Shown: positions 1 to 9,156 of the stretch, one piece after another
Layout: every line of letters begins with the position of its first letter
How positions within the stretch are numbered: the first letter of the stretch is position 1
Assembly (NCBI GenBank): GCA_001304875.1
Contig: BBZO01000004.1
Span: forward strand, 114,181-178,180
DNA: 64,000 nucleotides
Origin: Clostridia bacterium UC5.1-2E3
GTDB taxonomy: Bacteria; Bacillota; Clostridia; Lachnospirales; Lachnospiraceae
Direction of reading: 5' to 3'
Made by a program: the position numbers and the translations under genes
Notes under the pieces: model-generated
The model's input: the letters and a program-made list of their open reading frames with translations, nothing else
Database searches by the model: none
Told to the model about the DNA's origin: nothing

Positions 1-839
1 ATCGTGCGGCAGGCGGACGGCGTCTTTTTCTTCACGGAGAGCATGGTGCGGGAGAGCGCGGTGTGGGCGGGGATGCCAACCGGAGCGTCCAGGCCGCTGA
101 CATTCGGGGCGGCGCTCACCTATATGACGGCGTTTTTCGGCTGGGGCATGGGGCTGGCCACCAACCGCAGTACATGGTGCGCATGATCTCTGCGGGCAGC
201 AAACGGACGGCAAAGCGGATGATTCTGTGCTCGCTGGTATTTCTGGCGGTATTTTATTTTGTGCTGACGCAGATCGGGCTGGGGCTCCGGGTGCTGTTTC
301 CGGGGATGTCGCTCTACGCCGGCAACGACGACGTTCTGATTACGGCCATTCATCAGCTGATGTATTCCAGGCTCAGCGGGTTTTTCCTGATCAGCATTAT
401 CGGAGCCTGTATTTCCACAGCTAACTCCCAGCTGCTGCTCATCGGCTCCTCCCTGAGCTACGACGTGCTCTCGAAGATCGGGACGCGGAAGATGGAGGAG
501 GACCGGATCCTCTGGCTCACCAGGCTGTTTGTGTTCCTGGGAGGAACGGCGTCCCTGATCTTTTCCTTTAACCCGCCGGCAGACACGCTCTCCTACGGCG
601 GAGATATCTGGGGCGTGTTCTCGGTGTTTTTCTTCCCGCTGGTCTACGGCGCGCTCTATTTTAAGCGCGGGACGAAGGCGGGGGCCTATGCCGCCTTTAT
701 CGCGGGGGCGGTGAGCGGGGCGGCCTTTTTCTACATGCCGCTGGACATTCACTGGGCGTTTCCGGCCACCATCTGCTCCACGGCGGCCTACGTCCTCGTC
801 TCTCTTAAGGGGAGCCGGAAAAAGGAGGAGGACGCATGA
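1..839 (+). CDS. Sodium:solute symporter (SSS/PutP-like), 5' truncated
   Basis: C-terminal part of a sodium-coupled solute permease; the gene begins before the window. The sequence shows a WGMG...HQPQYMVR segment that matches the WGLG..GQPH..VR signature of the SSS family, then repeated hydrophobic helices (for example GFFLISIIGACISTANSQ) and a charged cytoplasmic tail. A one-base loss near 155 breaks the frame inside the signature. The stop overlaps the start of the following histidine kinase (ATGA), so the two are co-translated. Because it heads a kinase-activator pair placed before a 5-oxoproline operon, it may import or help sense that operon's substrate; this is inference. Substrate cannot be read from sequence. 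Confidence 0.8.
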   Translation, partial: RAAGGRRLFLHGEHGAGERGVGGDANRSVQAADIRGGAHLYDGVFRLGHGAGHQPQYMVRMISAGSKRTAKRMILCSLVFLAVFYFVLTQIGLGLRVLFPGMSLYAGNDDVLITAIHQLMYSRLSGFFLISIIGACISTANSQLLLIGSSLSYDVLSKIGTRKMEEDRILWLTRLFVFLGGTASLIFSFNPPADTLSYGGDIWGVFSVFFFPLVYGALYFKRGTKAGAYAAFIAGAVSGAAFFYMPLDIHWAFPATICSTAAYVLVSLKGSRKKEEDA

Positions 840-2163
840 AGCATAAGGGAAAGCAGGCCGGGGAGCGGTTCTGGAGAATTGAAAATGAGATTCTGATTCC
901 CTTTGTCATCATCGGGATCCTGGTGCTCATCGCCTTCGGCGCTGTCTCCTGCTACAACAGCTACCATATCAAGATGGACTATGAGAAAAATATGGCGGGG
1001 CAGATGCTCAGGGATGTCAGCCGGGATATCGATTTCCTGGCGGAGCGGCTGGGGGAGCAGGAGCTTAAGGAGCTGTTTTCCCAGCACCGGTCGGCGCAGC
1101 TTTTTATCGCCGATGAGAGCGGGGAGATCATACATGATTCCGGGGTGAGAAAGCGGGAGGAGGCCCAGCTTCTGATGACCAGCATGGACAACCGGGCGGG
1201 CTGGCAGGTCAGCTACTATATGGACCGGGGAATGTTCTGGGAAGAGCTTATGGAGGAGCAGAGATACGTGGTGATCGCAGCCATCGCCGCGCTGATGGTG
1301 ATGGTGGAGACCAGCGTGTTCATCTCCTACAACATCAGCGGCCCCATCCGCAACATGAGCATGACCTGCGCGGAGATCGAGCGGGACAAGGGAGAGTTTC
1401 GCCGCTACAGCTTCAAGACCATTAACCGCAAGGACGAAATCGGCCAGCTGGCCAGGACATTTCAGAATCTGCTGCTCAGCATGGAAAATTATACCAAGGT
1501 GGTCTACACCAACAAGATGGCGGCCAGCCTGGCCCACGAGATCAAGAATCCCATCGCCGGCATCCGCTCCGGCATCCAGCTTTTGAAGGGGCGGGTGGAG
1601 AAGGAAGGCGACCGGATGCTCTGCGACAGCATGATCAAGGAGATCGACCGTGTGACCGGCCTCATCACCAATCTGTTTACGCTGTCGGTGAAGCAGGAGA
1701 GCGTGCGGCAGGTGTTCGCGGTGCGGCCGCTGCTGGAGGAGATCTGTATGCTCTACACCAGAAGCCCGGAGGGAGCGGGTGTGGACATCCGGTTCGAGGC
1801 GGACGAGGACTTGCGGTGCTTCGCCAATGAAAATGAGCTGAAGCAGATCAGTCACAACATTATCAGCAATAGCCTGCGGGCCATGCGGGAGAAGGAAGAA
1901 AAGCAGATCTGGGTGCGGGCGTATGCCCAGGACTCGTGGTGCGTGCTGGAATTTAAGGACAACGGGCGTGGCATGAGCGCCGAGGAGCTCACGAGGTGCT
2001 GGAGCCATTTTACACGAAAAACATCAACGGCATCGGCCTGGGGCTCTCCATCGTGGAGAAGCTGGTGAGCCAGAACGAGGGCGCCCCGGCCATCGAGAGC
2101 GAGGTCGGCGGGGGCACGACGGTGACGCTTCGTTTCCACAGGGGGGAGAAAGATGAAGAATAA
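836..2163 (+). CDS. Membrane sensor histidine kinase
   Basis: Two-component sensor predicted to phosphorylate the adjacent sigma-54 activator. Order: a short cytoplasmic N-terminus, TM helix at about residues 20-42, an extracytoplasmic region of about 100 residues, a second TM at about 140-165, a HAMP-like linker, an H-box (SLAHEIKNPIAGIRSG) with the phospho-accepting His, an N-box (ISHNIISNSLRAM), and a G1 box (FKDNGRGM). The frame breaks near 1994 (AGGGTG read as AGGTG); the next frame supplies the expected LEPFYTKNINGIGLGLSIVEKL G2 region and ends at 2163. Start chosen for its strong SD (AAAGGAGGAG). It overlaps the symporter by 4 nt and the regulator by 11 nt, indicating one operon. No PAS domain was seen. 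Confidence 0.88.
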
Positions 2164-3565
2164 GATTTTAGTCATAGACGATGAGTTTCTCATACGCTAC
2201 ACGCTGGCGGAGGGGCTTAAGGACCGGGGCTACGAGACAGAGTCCGCGGGCTCCGTGGAGGAAGGGCTGGAGAAGATGAAAACCTTCGGGCCGGAGGTCA
2301 TACTCTTAGACAATCTGCTGGAGAACAGCCGCGGCATGGACGAGATACCCGCCTTCCGGAAACTGGACGAGAACGTCCAGGTGATCATGATGACGGCCTA
2401 CGGCTCCGTGTCCCAGGCGGTGGAGGCCATCAAGCAGGGGGCCTACGACTACGTGTTAAAGCCCTTCGACATCGACGAGATCGAGATCATCATAAGCCGC
2501 AGCCTGGAAAGCGTGAGAAACCGGGAATCCCTGGAGTTTTTAAAGGGACAGACGAAGGAATTTCTGGGCAGCAGCGAGAGCGCCAGACGGATCCGGTCGG
2601 ACATCGCGCTTCTGGGGGAAAATTCCTCGGTCAGCGTGATGATCCGCGGTGAGACCGGCACGGGCAAGGAGGTGGTGGCCCGGCTGATCCACGAGAGCAG
2701 CGACCGGCGGGACCATCTGATGGTGCGCATCAACTGCGGGGCCATTCCGGAGAACCTGATGGAGAGCGAGCTCTTCGGATATGAGAAGGGCGCGTTCACC
2801 GGGGCGGTGAAGAGCAAGAAGGGCCTCTTTGAGCTGGCAGACGGCGGCACGGTGTTCCTGGACGAGATCGGGGAGCTGCCGCTGGCCATGCAGGCGAAGC
2901 TTCTGACGTTCCTGGACGACAAGAAGTTCAAGCGGGTGGGAGGCTTAAACGACATCGCCGTGGACGTGCGGGTCCTTGCGGCCACCAACCGCGACTTAGA
3001 GAAGGAGGTGGCGGAAAAACGCTTCCGCGAGGACTTGTTCTATCGTCTCAACGTCATACAGATCGAGATTCCTCCCCTGCGGCAGAGGCGGGAGGACATC
3101 AAGGACCTCTGCGCCTACTACCTGGACTACTACAATAAGAAGTTTTCCCGCAGTATTCACGGCGTGGAGCCGTCGTTTATGGAAGAGCTGATGGCATACG
3201 AGTGGAAAGGAAATGTGCGGGAGCTTAAGAATATTTTCGAGCGCTGTTTCCTCTTCAGCCGCGGCGGGCTGCTGGAAAAGCATGTGGAGCTGGGCGCAGG
3301 AAACGGCGGCGCGCGGACGGACGGGGCGGAATGTGCCGGGGATGCGCCGGGTGGCGCCGGCAGCTTTGCCATAAAGGATTTAAAGGACGGCCCCATCGAT
3401 CTGGAGCGGGAGGTGGCGGAGCTGGAGAACCTCTACATGGACGCGGCCATGGAACTCTGCGGGGGAAATATGTCGAAGGCCTCCGCGCTTCTGGGTATCA
3501 GTCGTTTTGCGATGAAACGGAAGATGGAAGGTGCAAAATCACACGATGTGCGAAATCACACATGA
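2153..3565 (+). CDS. NtrC/AtoC-family sigma-54 response regulator
   Basis: Enhancer-binding activator of RNA polymerase with sigma-54. Residues 1-120 form a receiver with acidic pair IDDE and phospho-Asp about 53 (VILLDNLL). Residues about 140-370 form the AAA+ domain with Walker A GETGTGKE, the sigma-54 contact loop GAFTGA, and Walker B VFLDEIG. The C-terminus has a Fis-type helix-turn-helix (NMSKASALLGISRFAMKRKM). All elements needed for activity are present and the gene is intact, 470 aa. It overlaps the kinase gene. Its expected target is the operon starting at 3804, which has a sigma-54 promoter at 3737-3752; the dyads near its own stop codon are plausible binding sites. Confidence 0.93.
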   Translation: MKNKILVIDDEFLIRYTLAEGLKDRGYETESAGSVEEGLEKMKTFGPEVILLDNLLENSRGMDEIPAFRKLDENVQVIMMTAYGSVSQAVEAIKQGAYDYVLKPFDIDEIEIIISRSLESVRNRESLEFLKGQTKEFLGSSESARRIRSDIALLGENSSVSVMIRGETGTGKEVVARLIHESSDRRDHLMVRINCGAIPENLMESELFGYEKGAFTGAVKSKKGLFELADGGTVFLDEIGELPLAMQAKLLTFLDDKKFKRVGGLNDIAVDVRVLAATNRDLEKEVAEKRFREDLFYRLNVIQIEIPPLRQRREDIKDLCAYYLDYYNKKFSRSIHGVEPSFMEELMAYEWKGNVRELKNIFERCFLFSRGGLLEKHVELGAGNGGARTDGAECAGDAPGGAGSFAIKDLKDGPIDLEREVAELENLYMDAAMELCGGNMSKASALLGISRFAMKRKMEGAKSHDVRNHT

Positions 3566-3588
3566 GAAATGTGCGGTTTCGCACATTT
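3529..3588. promoter_or_regulatory. Candidate enhancer sites for the sigma-54 activator
   Basis: Two 18-bp dyads share the same arms: ATGTGCGAAATCACACAT at 3546-3563 and ATGTGCGGTTTCGCACAT at 3569-3586, 23 bp apart (about two helical turns). A weaker relative occupies 3529-3546. They lie about 150-190 bp upstream of the sigma-54 promoter, a usual distance for NtrC-type enhancers. The second dyad is also followed by a T-run, so a dual role as terminator is possible. Binding is inferred from symmetry, repetition and position only. Confidence 0.6.
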
Positions 3589-3591
3589 TTT
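3567..3591 (+). terminator. Possible intrinsic terminator after the regulator gene
   Basis: A 9-bp perfect stem (AAATGTGCG / CGCACATTT) with a GTTT loop starts just after the stop codon and runs into six T. The same sequence is one copy of the repeated enhancer-like dyad, so the structure may serve as terminator, protein-binding site, or both. Confidence 0.5.
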
Positions 3592-3736
3592 ATGTCCGGC
3601 CTTACGCTGGGGGATCCAGGAGCGGGAAAGGGGCGGCAGCACCGGCAGGGCGAGGGGCGGGCCATCCCTCGAATTTCCTTGCCTGGACGGATATCCGGGC
3701 GGAAATGAGAAATTTATTTTTGTATTCCCCGCAGTC

Positions 3737-3752
3737 TGGCATGAAAATTGCT
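3737..3752 (+). promoter_or_regulatory. Sigma-54 (-24/-12) promoter
   Basis: TGGCATGAAAATTGCT matches the sigma-54 consensus TGGCAC-N5-TTGCW, with the invariant GG and GC separated by exactly 10 bases. It sits about 52 bp upstream of pxpA, and an enhancer-binding activator gene ends about 170 bp upstream. Transcription would begin near 3763. Confidence 0.85.
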
Positions 3753-3803
3753 CTAATATAGGGCGATGGTAAAAATAATATATGGACACAGGAGGGTAAA
3801 AGT

Positions 3804-4562
3804 ATGTTTCGTGTCGATTTAAACAGTGATTTAGGAGAGAGCTTCGGCAACTACAAACTGGGAATGGACGAGGAGATCTTAAAGTACGTCTCCTCCGCCA
3901 ACGTGGCCTGCGGATGGCACGCCGGCGATCCCCTGGTGATGGAGGAGACTGTGGCGCTGGCAAAGAAATCCGGCGTGGCCGTGGGGGCTCATCCCGGATT
4001 CCCGGATCTCATGGGCTTCGGCCGCAGAAATATGGCCGTGACGCCGGAGGAGGCGAAGGCCTACATAAAATATCAGCTGGGCGCGCTCTATGCCTTTACA
4101 CAGAGCCAGGGTGTGAAGATCCAGCACGTGAAGCCACACGGCGCGCTCTACAACATGGCCGCGGTGGATGAGAAGCTGGCGAGAGCCATGTGCGAGGCGG
4201 TGTACGAGGTGGATAAGGACATCATCTTCATGGGCCTGGCAGGCTCCAAAATGATCGACGCCGCGAAGGAGACGGGCCTCAAGGCCGCCAGCGAGGTGTT
4301 CGCGGACCGGGCCTACAATGACGACGGCACCCTGGTTTCCAGAAAGCTTCCGGGCGCGGTGATCAAGGATAAGGAGCTGGCCATCCGCCGCGTGGTGCGC
4401 ATGGTCAAGGAGGGCAAGGTGGAGAGCATCAACGGCAAAGACATTTCCATCCAGGCCGACTCCATCTGCGTGCACGGCGACAACCCCAAGGCGCTGGAGT
4501 TCGTGAGAAATATCCGCGAGACCCTGCAGAGCGAGGGCGTGGAGATCAGAAATCTCTTTTAA
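3804..4562 (+). CDS. pxpA: 5-oxoprolinase subunit A (LamB/YcsF family)
   Basis: Subunit of the prokaryotic ATP-dependent 5-oxoprolinase PxpABC, which opens 5-oxoproline (pyroglutamate) to glutamate. The N-terminus [12 protein letters not shown], the segment [19 protein letters not shown] and [10 protein letters not shown] are hallmarks of the LamB/YcsF family, and the length (252 aa) is usual. SD AGGAGGG lies 8 nt before the ATG. It is the first gene of the sigma-54 operon, followed by the transporter and the B and C subunits. Intact. Confidence 0.95.
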   Translation: MFRVDLNSDLGESFGNYKLGMDEEILKYVSSANVACGWHAGDPLVMEETVALAKKSGVAVGAHPGFPDLMGFGRRNMAVTPEEAKAYIKYQLGALYAFTQSQGVKIQHVKPHGALYNMAAVDEKLARAMCEAVYEVDKDIIFMGLAGSKMIDAAKETGLKAASEVFADRAYNDDGTLVSRKLPGAVIKDKELAIRRVVRMVKEGKVESINGKDISIQADSICVHGDNPKALEFVRNIRETLQSEGVEIRNLF

Positions 4563-4595
4563 TAGTAATAACAAATCTGGGTGAGGTGTAACAAA

Positions 4596-5819
4596 ATGGG
4601 AGATAATAAAAAGAAATCAGTGAACATGACGGCGCTCATAGGAGCGGCATTTCTGATGGCGACCTCCGCCATCGGGCCGGGCTTTCTGACGCAGACGGCC
4701 ACATTTACGGGAACCTACGGCGCCACCTTCGCGCTGGCGATCATCTGCACGATCCTTCTGGACGTGACGACACAGTTCAACATCTGGTCCATCATCGGCG
4801 TGTCCGGCCTGCGCGGCCAGGATATCGCCAACAAGGTGCTCCCCGGACTGGGATATTTTATCGCATTCCTGGTGTCTGTGGGCGGCCTGGTCTTCAATAT
4901 CGGAAACGTGGGCGGCGCAGCCACTGGATTCAACATCTTATTCGGCCTTCCGCTGACGGCCGGAACCGTCATCGCCGGAGCCATCGGCATTCTGATTTTC
5001 CTGTCGAAGGACGCCAAGGCCGGCATGGATAAGCTGACCAAATATCTGGGCAGCATCATGATCATCACCGTGCTCTACGTGGCGTTCAAATGTAAGCCTC
5101 CGGTGGGTGAGGCAGTGGCCAGCGTGGCCAATGTGGGCGAGTTCCCGAATCTGGTATTCCCGATCATCACGCTGCTGGGCGGAAGCTGCGGCGGATACAT
5201 CACCTTCTCCGGCGCGCACCGTCTTCTGGACGCGGGATTTAAAGGCGAGGAAGATCTGGGGCATGTGCGCCGCTCCGTGCTGATGGGCGTCGGCGTATCC
5301 GGAACCATGAGGATTCTTCTGTTCCTGGCGGTTCTGGGTGTTGTCACCATGGCTCCCGAGATCGTGGGAAGCGACGGATGGGTGACCAGCCCGCCGGCGG
5401 CGGCCTTCCAGGCAGGCGCGGGCGTGATCGGCTATAAGATTTTCGGTCTGGTGATCCTGTTTGCGGCCATCACCTCCATCATCGGCGCGGCCTACACCTC
5501 CGTTTCCTTCTTAAAGACGCTCCATCCGTTTATCATGGAGAATGAGAAATGGTTTGTCATCGGCTTCATCGCCGTCTCCACCGTCATCATGGCGTTTGCG
5601 GGCCAGCCGGCGGTGCTCCTGGTGCTGGCGGGCTCCGTCAACGGACTGATTCTGCCGATCACCCTGCTCACCATCCTCTGCGCCAGCAGAAGGAAGGACA
5701 TCGTGGGCGATCACTACAAGCATCCGGCAATCCTGATTGTCCTGGGCGTTCTGGTCGTTCTTCTGACCGGCTACTCGGGAATCAAGGCTCTGCCGCAGAT
5801 TCTGACCATCTTTGGCTAA
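4596..5819 (+). CDS. NRAMP-family transporter (YcsG-like)
   Basis: Integral membrane protein of about 407 aa with roughly eleven hydrophobic segments. The N-terminal AIGPGFLTQTATFTGTYGA corresponds to the first helix of NRAMP-related carriers. Bacillus subtilis carries a similar NRAMP-like gene (ycsG) between its pxpA and DUF1445 homologues, so this branch probably moves an organic substrate of the pathway, perhaps 5-oxoproline, rather than a metal; that assignment is inference from context. ATG 4596 is preferred over the in-frame GTG 4581, because GAGGTG at 4583-4588 then serves as SD with a 7-nt spacer. Intact. Confidence 0.82.
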   Translation: MGDNKKKSVNMTALIGAAFLMATSAIGPGFLTQTATFTGTYGATFALAIICTILLDVTTQFNIWSIIGVSGLRGQDIANKVLPGLGYFIAFLVSVGGLVFNIGNVGGAATGFNILFGLPLTAGTVIAGAIGILIFLSKDAKAGMDKLTKYLGSIMIITVLYVAFKCKPPVGEAVASVANVGEFPNLVFPIITLLGGSCGGYITFSGAHRLLDAGFKGEEDLGHVRRSVLMGVGVSGTMRILLFLAVLGVVTMAPEIVGSDGWVTSPPAAAFQAGAGVIGYKIFGLVILFAAITSIIGAAYTSVSFLKTLHPFIMENEKWFVIGFIAVSTVIMAFAGQPAVLLVLAGSVNGLILPITLLTILCASRRKDIVGDHYKHPAILIVLGVLVVLLTGYSGIKALPQILTIFG

Positions 5820-5836
5820 AACGACGGAGGTAATGT

Positions 5837-6565
5837 ATGAGCGAAGTGAGATACCTGGTATCGGGCGACAGCTCCGTGTGCGTGGAGTTCGGAAATGAAA
5901 TCAGCCCCGATATCAACCGGAAAATAAGGGCATTTAAGATCGCCGTGGAGAAGAGCGGCATCCCGGGAATCGTGGAGACGGTTCCCACCTACCGCTCTCT
6001 GCTGGTGCACTATAAACCGGAAGTGATAGGCTATAAAGCTATCACGGAGAAATTTAAAAGTCTGATGGGAACGCTGGACAATATCGAGATTCCGCCGCCC
6101 ACGGTCATCGAGATCCCCGTGCTGTACGGCGGGGAGATGGGGCCCGACATCGAAAATGTGGCGTCCCACAACGGAAAGACCGTGGAGGAGGTCATAAAGA
6201 TCCACACCTCCCAGGAGTATCTGATCTACATGATCGGCTTCATCGCAGGCTTCCCGTACCTGGGAGGCATGAGCAAGGAGATCGCCACCCCGCGCCTCAA
6301 GGAGCCCAGGGTGAAGATCGACGGCGGCTCCGTGGGAATCGCTGGCGAGCAGACCGGCATCTATCCGCTGGATTCCCCGGGAGGCTGGCAGCTCATCGGC
6401 CGCACGCCGCTGAAGCTCTACGACGCGGAGCGGGAGAAACCGGTGCTTCTGGAGGCCGGACAGTATATTAAATTCAGATCCATCAGCCAGAAGGAGTTTG
6501 ACGAGACGGCAAAGGCCGTGGAGGACGGCTCCTACAAATACGTGACGTACGACAAGGAGGTGTAG
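5837..6565 (+). CDS. pxpB: 5-oxoprolinase subunit B (KipI family)
   Basis: Second subunit of PxpABC, homologous to the allophanate hydrolase C-terminal subdomain and to Bacillus KipI. Typical family segments are visible: IPVLYGGEMGPDIE, FIAGFPYLGGM, TPRLKEPRVKI, GSVGIAGEQTGIYP and SPGGWQLIGRTP. Length 242 aa matches the family. SD GGAGG precedes the ATG. It is followed after 2 nt by pxpC. In Bacillus the homologue also inhibits the sporulation kinase KinA; nothing here indicates that role. Intact. Confidence 0.94.
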   Translation: MSEVRYLVSGDSSVCVEFGNEISPDINRKIRAFKIAVEKSGIPGIVETVPTYRSLLVHYKPEVIGYKAITEKFKSLMGTLDNIEIPPPTVIEIPVLYGGEMGPDIENVASHNGKTVEEVIKIHTSQEYLIYMIGFIAGFPYLGGMSKEIATPRLKEPRVKIDGGSVGIAGEQTGIYPLDSPGGWQLIGRTPLKLYDAEREKPVLLEAGQYIKFRSISQKEFDETAKAVEDGSYKYVTYDKEV

Positions 6566-6567
6566 GC

Positions 6568-7664
6568 ATGGGCATTAAATTTTTAAACGGGGGATTCCTC
6601 ACGACGGTGCAGGACATGGGCCGCACCGGCTACCAGGAGTCCGGCATGTCTGTGTCCGGCGTCATGGACCAGCGCTCCGCGGCTCTCGCCAATCTCCTGG
6701 TTGGAAATGACATAAACGAGGGCGTCCTGGAGGTGACGCTCATGGGACCGATGATGGAGGTGACAGAGGATAACGTCATCGCCGTGACCGGAGGAAACCT
6801 GGGGGCAAAAGTAAACGGGAAGGATCTTCCCATGTACCAGGCCGTGCAGGTGAAGAAGGGGGATTCCATCTCCTTCGCCGGCATGTTCAGCGGAAGCCGC
6901 GCCTACGTGGCCTTCGCCGGAGGTCTGGACGTTCCCGTGGTGATGGGGAGTAAATCGACCAACTTAAAGCTCAAGGTGGGCGGCTTCCAGGGAAGAAAGC
7001 TGGGAGCGGGCGACGAGATCGGATTTTCAGCCCCCAGACCCGTACTTAAGAATATGCATCTGAGAAAGATCACGCCCGAGGACTTCACTGCCACGGAGCA
7101 GACGCTCCGCGTGGTTCTGGGACCGCAGGACGACTGCTTTACTGAGAAGGGAATCGAGACATTTTTAAATTCCACCTATGCGTTTACCAATGAGAGCGAC
7201 CGCATGGGCTGCCGCTGCGAGGGCGAGGTCATCGAGCACAAAAACGGCGGCGATATCATCACCGACGGCATCGCCTTCGGCGCGATCCAGGTTCCCTCCC
7301 ACGGCCGTCCCATCATCATGATGCCGATCACCAGACTACCGGCGGCTACACCAAGATTGCCGCCGTGATCACGGTGGACCTGCCGAAGGTGGCCCAGTCG
7401 AGACCGGGCTACAAGGTGAAATTCCAGAAAGTTTCCGTCGAGGAGGCGCAGGAGCTCTATGTGGCCCAGTTAAAGGAGTATGAAGCGCTCAGAGAGAAAT
7501 TCGAGAAGGAGCCGGAGCCCTGCAGCGAGAGGGATGCGGTGATCCAGGCCGCGGTGGCAAAAGAGGCCGCGAAATACTGGAGCCCGGCGGGCAAATACAG
7601 AGTCGTCATCGACGGCCAGGAATTTGAAGTGGAGCTCATGGAGGAGACCGAGGGGCTCCGGTAG
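6568..7664 (+). CDS. pxpC: 5-oxoprolinase subunit C (KipA family), frameshifted
   Basis: Biotin-dependent carboxyltransferase-like subunit that completes PxpABC. The start MGIKFLNGGFLTTVQDMGR TGYQ and the segment MSVSGVMDQRSAALAN are diagnostic of the KipA/PxpC family. The frame breaks near 7322, where GATGGCCGAT is read as GATGCCGAT; the other frame gives the expected TTGGYTKIAAVITVDLPK. The C-terminal tail ends in KYRVVIDGQEFEVELMEE, which resembles the opening strand of a biotinyl/lipoyl domain but stops there. Start lies 2 nt after the pxpB stop with SD AAGGAGGTG. Confidence 0.9.
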
Positions 7665-7685
7665 CGCAGACAGGAGAGAGACGAT

Positions 7686-8497
7686 ATGAAAGATTACAGT
7701 CAGACATCTCCGCAGGAGATATGGAAGCTCATACGCTCCGGCGAGATCGATTATCCCACAGCCGGCATGTGCGCCGCTACGCCCAGGCAAATCTGGTGAT
7801 CCTTCCGAAGCAGTACGCCGAGGATTTCAAGGAGTTTGCCAGAAAGAACCCCAAGCCCTGCCCCATCCTGGAGGTGGTGGAGGGAATGCCCGATATTCAC
7901 GACATGGGCGAGGGCTCCAGCATCGTCACGGACATTCCGAAATATTTTATCTACAGAGACGGCGTGAAGACCGAGGAGGTCACCGACGTGTCGGAATACT
8001 GGAAGGAGGACTCGGTGGCCTTTCTGATCGGCTGCAGCTTCTCCTTCGAGGAGGCTCTGATGCGCGCCGGCATCGAGGTGCGCCACATTGCCATGGGCTG
8101 CAATGTGCCCATGTATAAGACAAACATCCAGTGCGAGAGCGCCGGCGTGTTTGAAGGCCCCATGGTGGTCAGCATGCGCCCCATGACGCCGGAGAATGCG
8201 GGGAAGGCGAAGGAGATCACCGACCGCTACCCCAACGTGCACGGCGGACCGGTGCAGATCGGCGATCCGGCGGCTATCGGCATTAAGGACATCGACCGGC
8301 CGGACTACGGCGACGCCGTGGAGATCCGCGAAGGCGAGATCCCGGTGTTCTGGGCCTGCGGCGTGACGCCCCAGGCGGCCATCGAGAACGCGAAGCTTCC
8401 GCTGGTCATCACCCACGCGCCGGGGCACATGTATATCACTAATGTGCTCAACACGGAGCTCAATGATTATCTGGAGGCGAAGAAGGCGGAAAAATAG
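7686..8497 (+). CDS. DUF1445/YcsI-family putative hydro-lyase, frameshifted
   Basis: Member of the DUF1445 family (Bacillus YcsI), related to D-glutamate cyclase, which makes 5-oxo-D-proline; a role in feeding D-glutamate-derived oxoproline into PxpABC is inference from family and operon. Visible family landmarks are the N-terminal IRSGEIDYPTAGMC, RYAQANLVILP, FLIGCSFSFEEAL, GCNVPMYKT, and the C-terminal FWACGVTPQAA and HAPGHMYITN. The frame breaks near 7772 between AGMC and RYAQANL, and the real start is ATG 7686 after SD AGGAGAG. It is the last gene of the operon. Confidence 0.85.
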
Positions 8498-8507
8498 GCC
8501 AGGCACG

Positions 8508-8535
8508 AAAAAGTCCCGTTTTACGGGGCTTTTTC
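8508..8535 (+). terminator. Intrinsic terminator of the pxp operon
   Basis: Hairpin AAAAAGTCCCG / CGGGGCTTTTT (one G.T pair) directly after the last gene and ending in a T-run. Confidence 0.85.
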
Positions 8536-8559
8536 GGCCGTTTTTTAGTAAAAAAGAGG

Positions 8560-8588
8560 TTGACACGCCCGGAGGGATATAATATAAT
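8560..8588 (+). promoter_or_regulatory. Sigma-A promoter of rplM-rpsI
   Basis: TTGACA at 8560-8565 and TATAAT at 8583-8588 with a 17-bp spacer, a perfect consensus pair. Confidence 0.9.
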
Positions 8589-8594
8589 GTATAA

Positions 8595-8694
8595 CTGTGA
8601 CATTGAGAAGAAATGCCTGGACCTTTAGCCCCGGAACAGACATTTTTGAATCATCCATATATTTTTATTATCGAATATGACAGGAGGTCAACCA
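8595..8694 (+). other. Untranslated leader of rplM
   Basis: About 100 nt lie between the predicted transcription start and rplM. Firmicutes rplM leaders often carry the L13 autoregulatory RNA; this leader has the right place and length, but I could not confirm the consensus fold by eye. Confidence 0.35.
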
Positions 8695-9129
8695 ATGAAA
8701 AGTTTTATGGCTAGTCCGGCAACAATCGAGAGAAAATGGTATGTAGTTGACGCTACAGGATATACATTAGGACGTCTGGCATCTGAGGTGGCGAAGGTTT
8801 TAAGAGGTAAGAACAAGCCGATCTTCACCCCCCACATGGACTGCGGCGACTACGTGATCGTAGTGAACGCCAGCCAGATCAAGGTAACCGGCAAGAAGAT
8901 GGATCAGAAGATCTACTACAGACATTCCGATTACGTAGGCGGCATGAAGGAGACCACATTAAGAGAGATGATGGCCAAGAAGCCGGAGAAGGTAATCGAG
9001 TTAGCAGTGAAGGGTATGCTTCCGAAGGGACCTTTGGGAAGAAGCATGATCGACAAACTTCATGTATACGCAGGTCCGGAGCACGAGCAGGCCGCTCAGA
9101 AGCCGGAAGTTTTAGAGATCAAATTTTAA
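8695..9129 (+). CDS. rplM: Ribosomal protein L13 (uL13)
   Basis: Large-subunit ribosomal protein, 144 aa, the usual size. Clear family segments: [49 protein letters not shown] and [11 protein letters not shown]. An in-frame ATG at 8677 exists, but the SD AGGAGGT lies between the two, so 8695 is the start. It is followed after 27 nt by rpsI, the conserved bacterial pairing. Codon use is visibly different from neighbouring genes, as expected of a highly expressed gene. Intact. Confidence 0.97.
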   Translation: MKSFMASPATIERKWYVVDATGYTLGRLASEVAKVLRGKNKPIFTPHMDCGDYVIVVNASQIKVTGKKMDQKIYYRHSDYVGGMKETTLREMMAKKPEKVIELAVKGMLPKGPLGRSMIDKLHVYAGPEHEQAAQKPEVLEIKF

Positions 9130-9156
9130 TCGAAGGTTCGGAAGGAGGAAACAGTA

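Noticed and set aside
788..2008. Long open frame antisense to the first histidine kinase
   Set aside because: It mirrors a G+C-rich real gene and has low-complexity His/Leu/Pro composition, with no SD or family match.
3331..3761. Small open frames overlapping the end of the sigma-54 regulator and its downstream region
   Set aside because: They lie over the promoter and dyads, lack SD sites and have no recognisable sequence.
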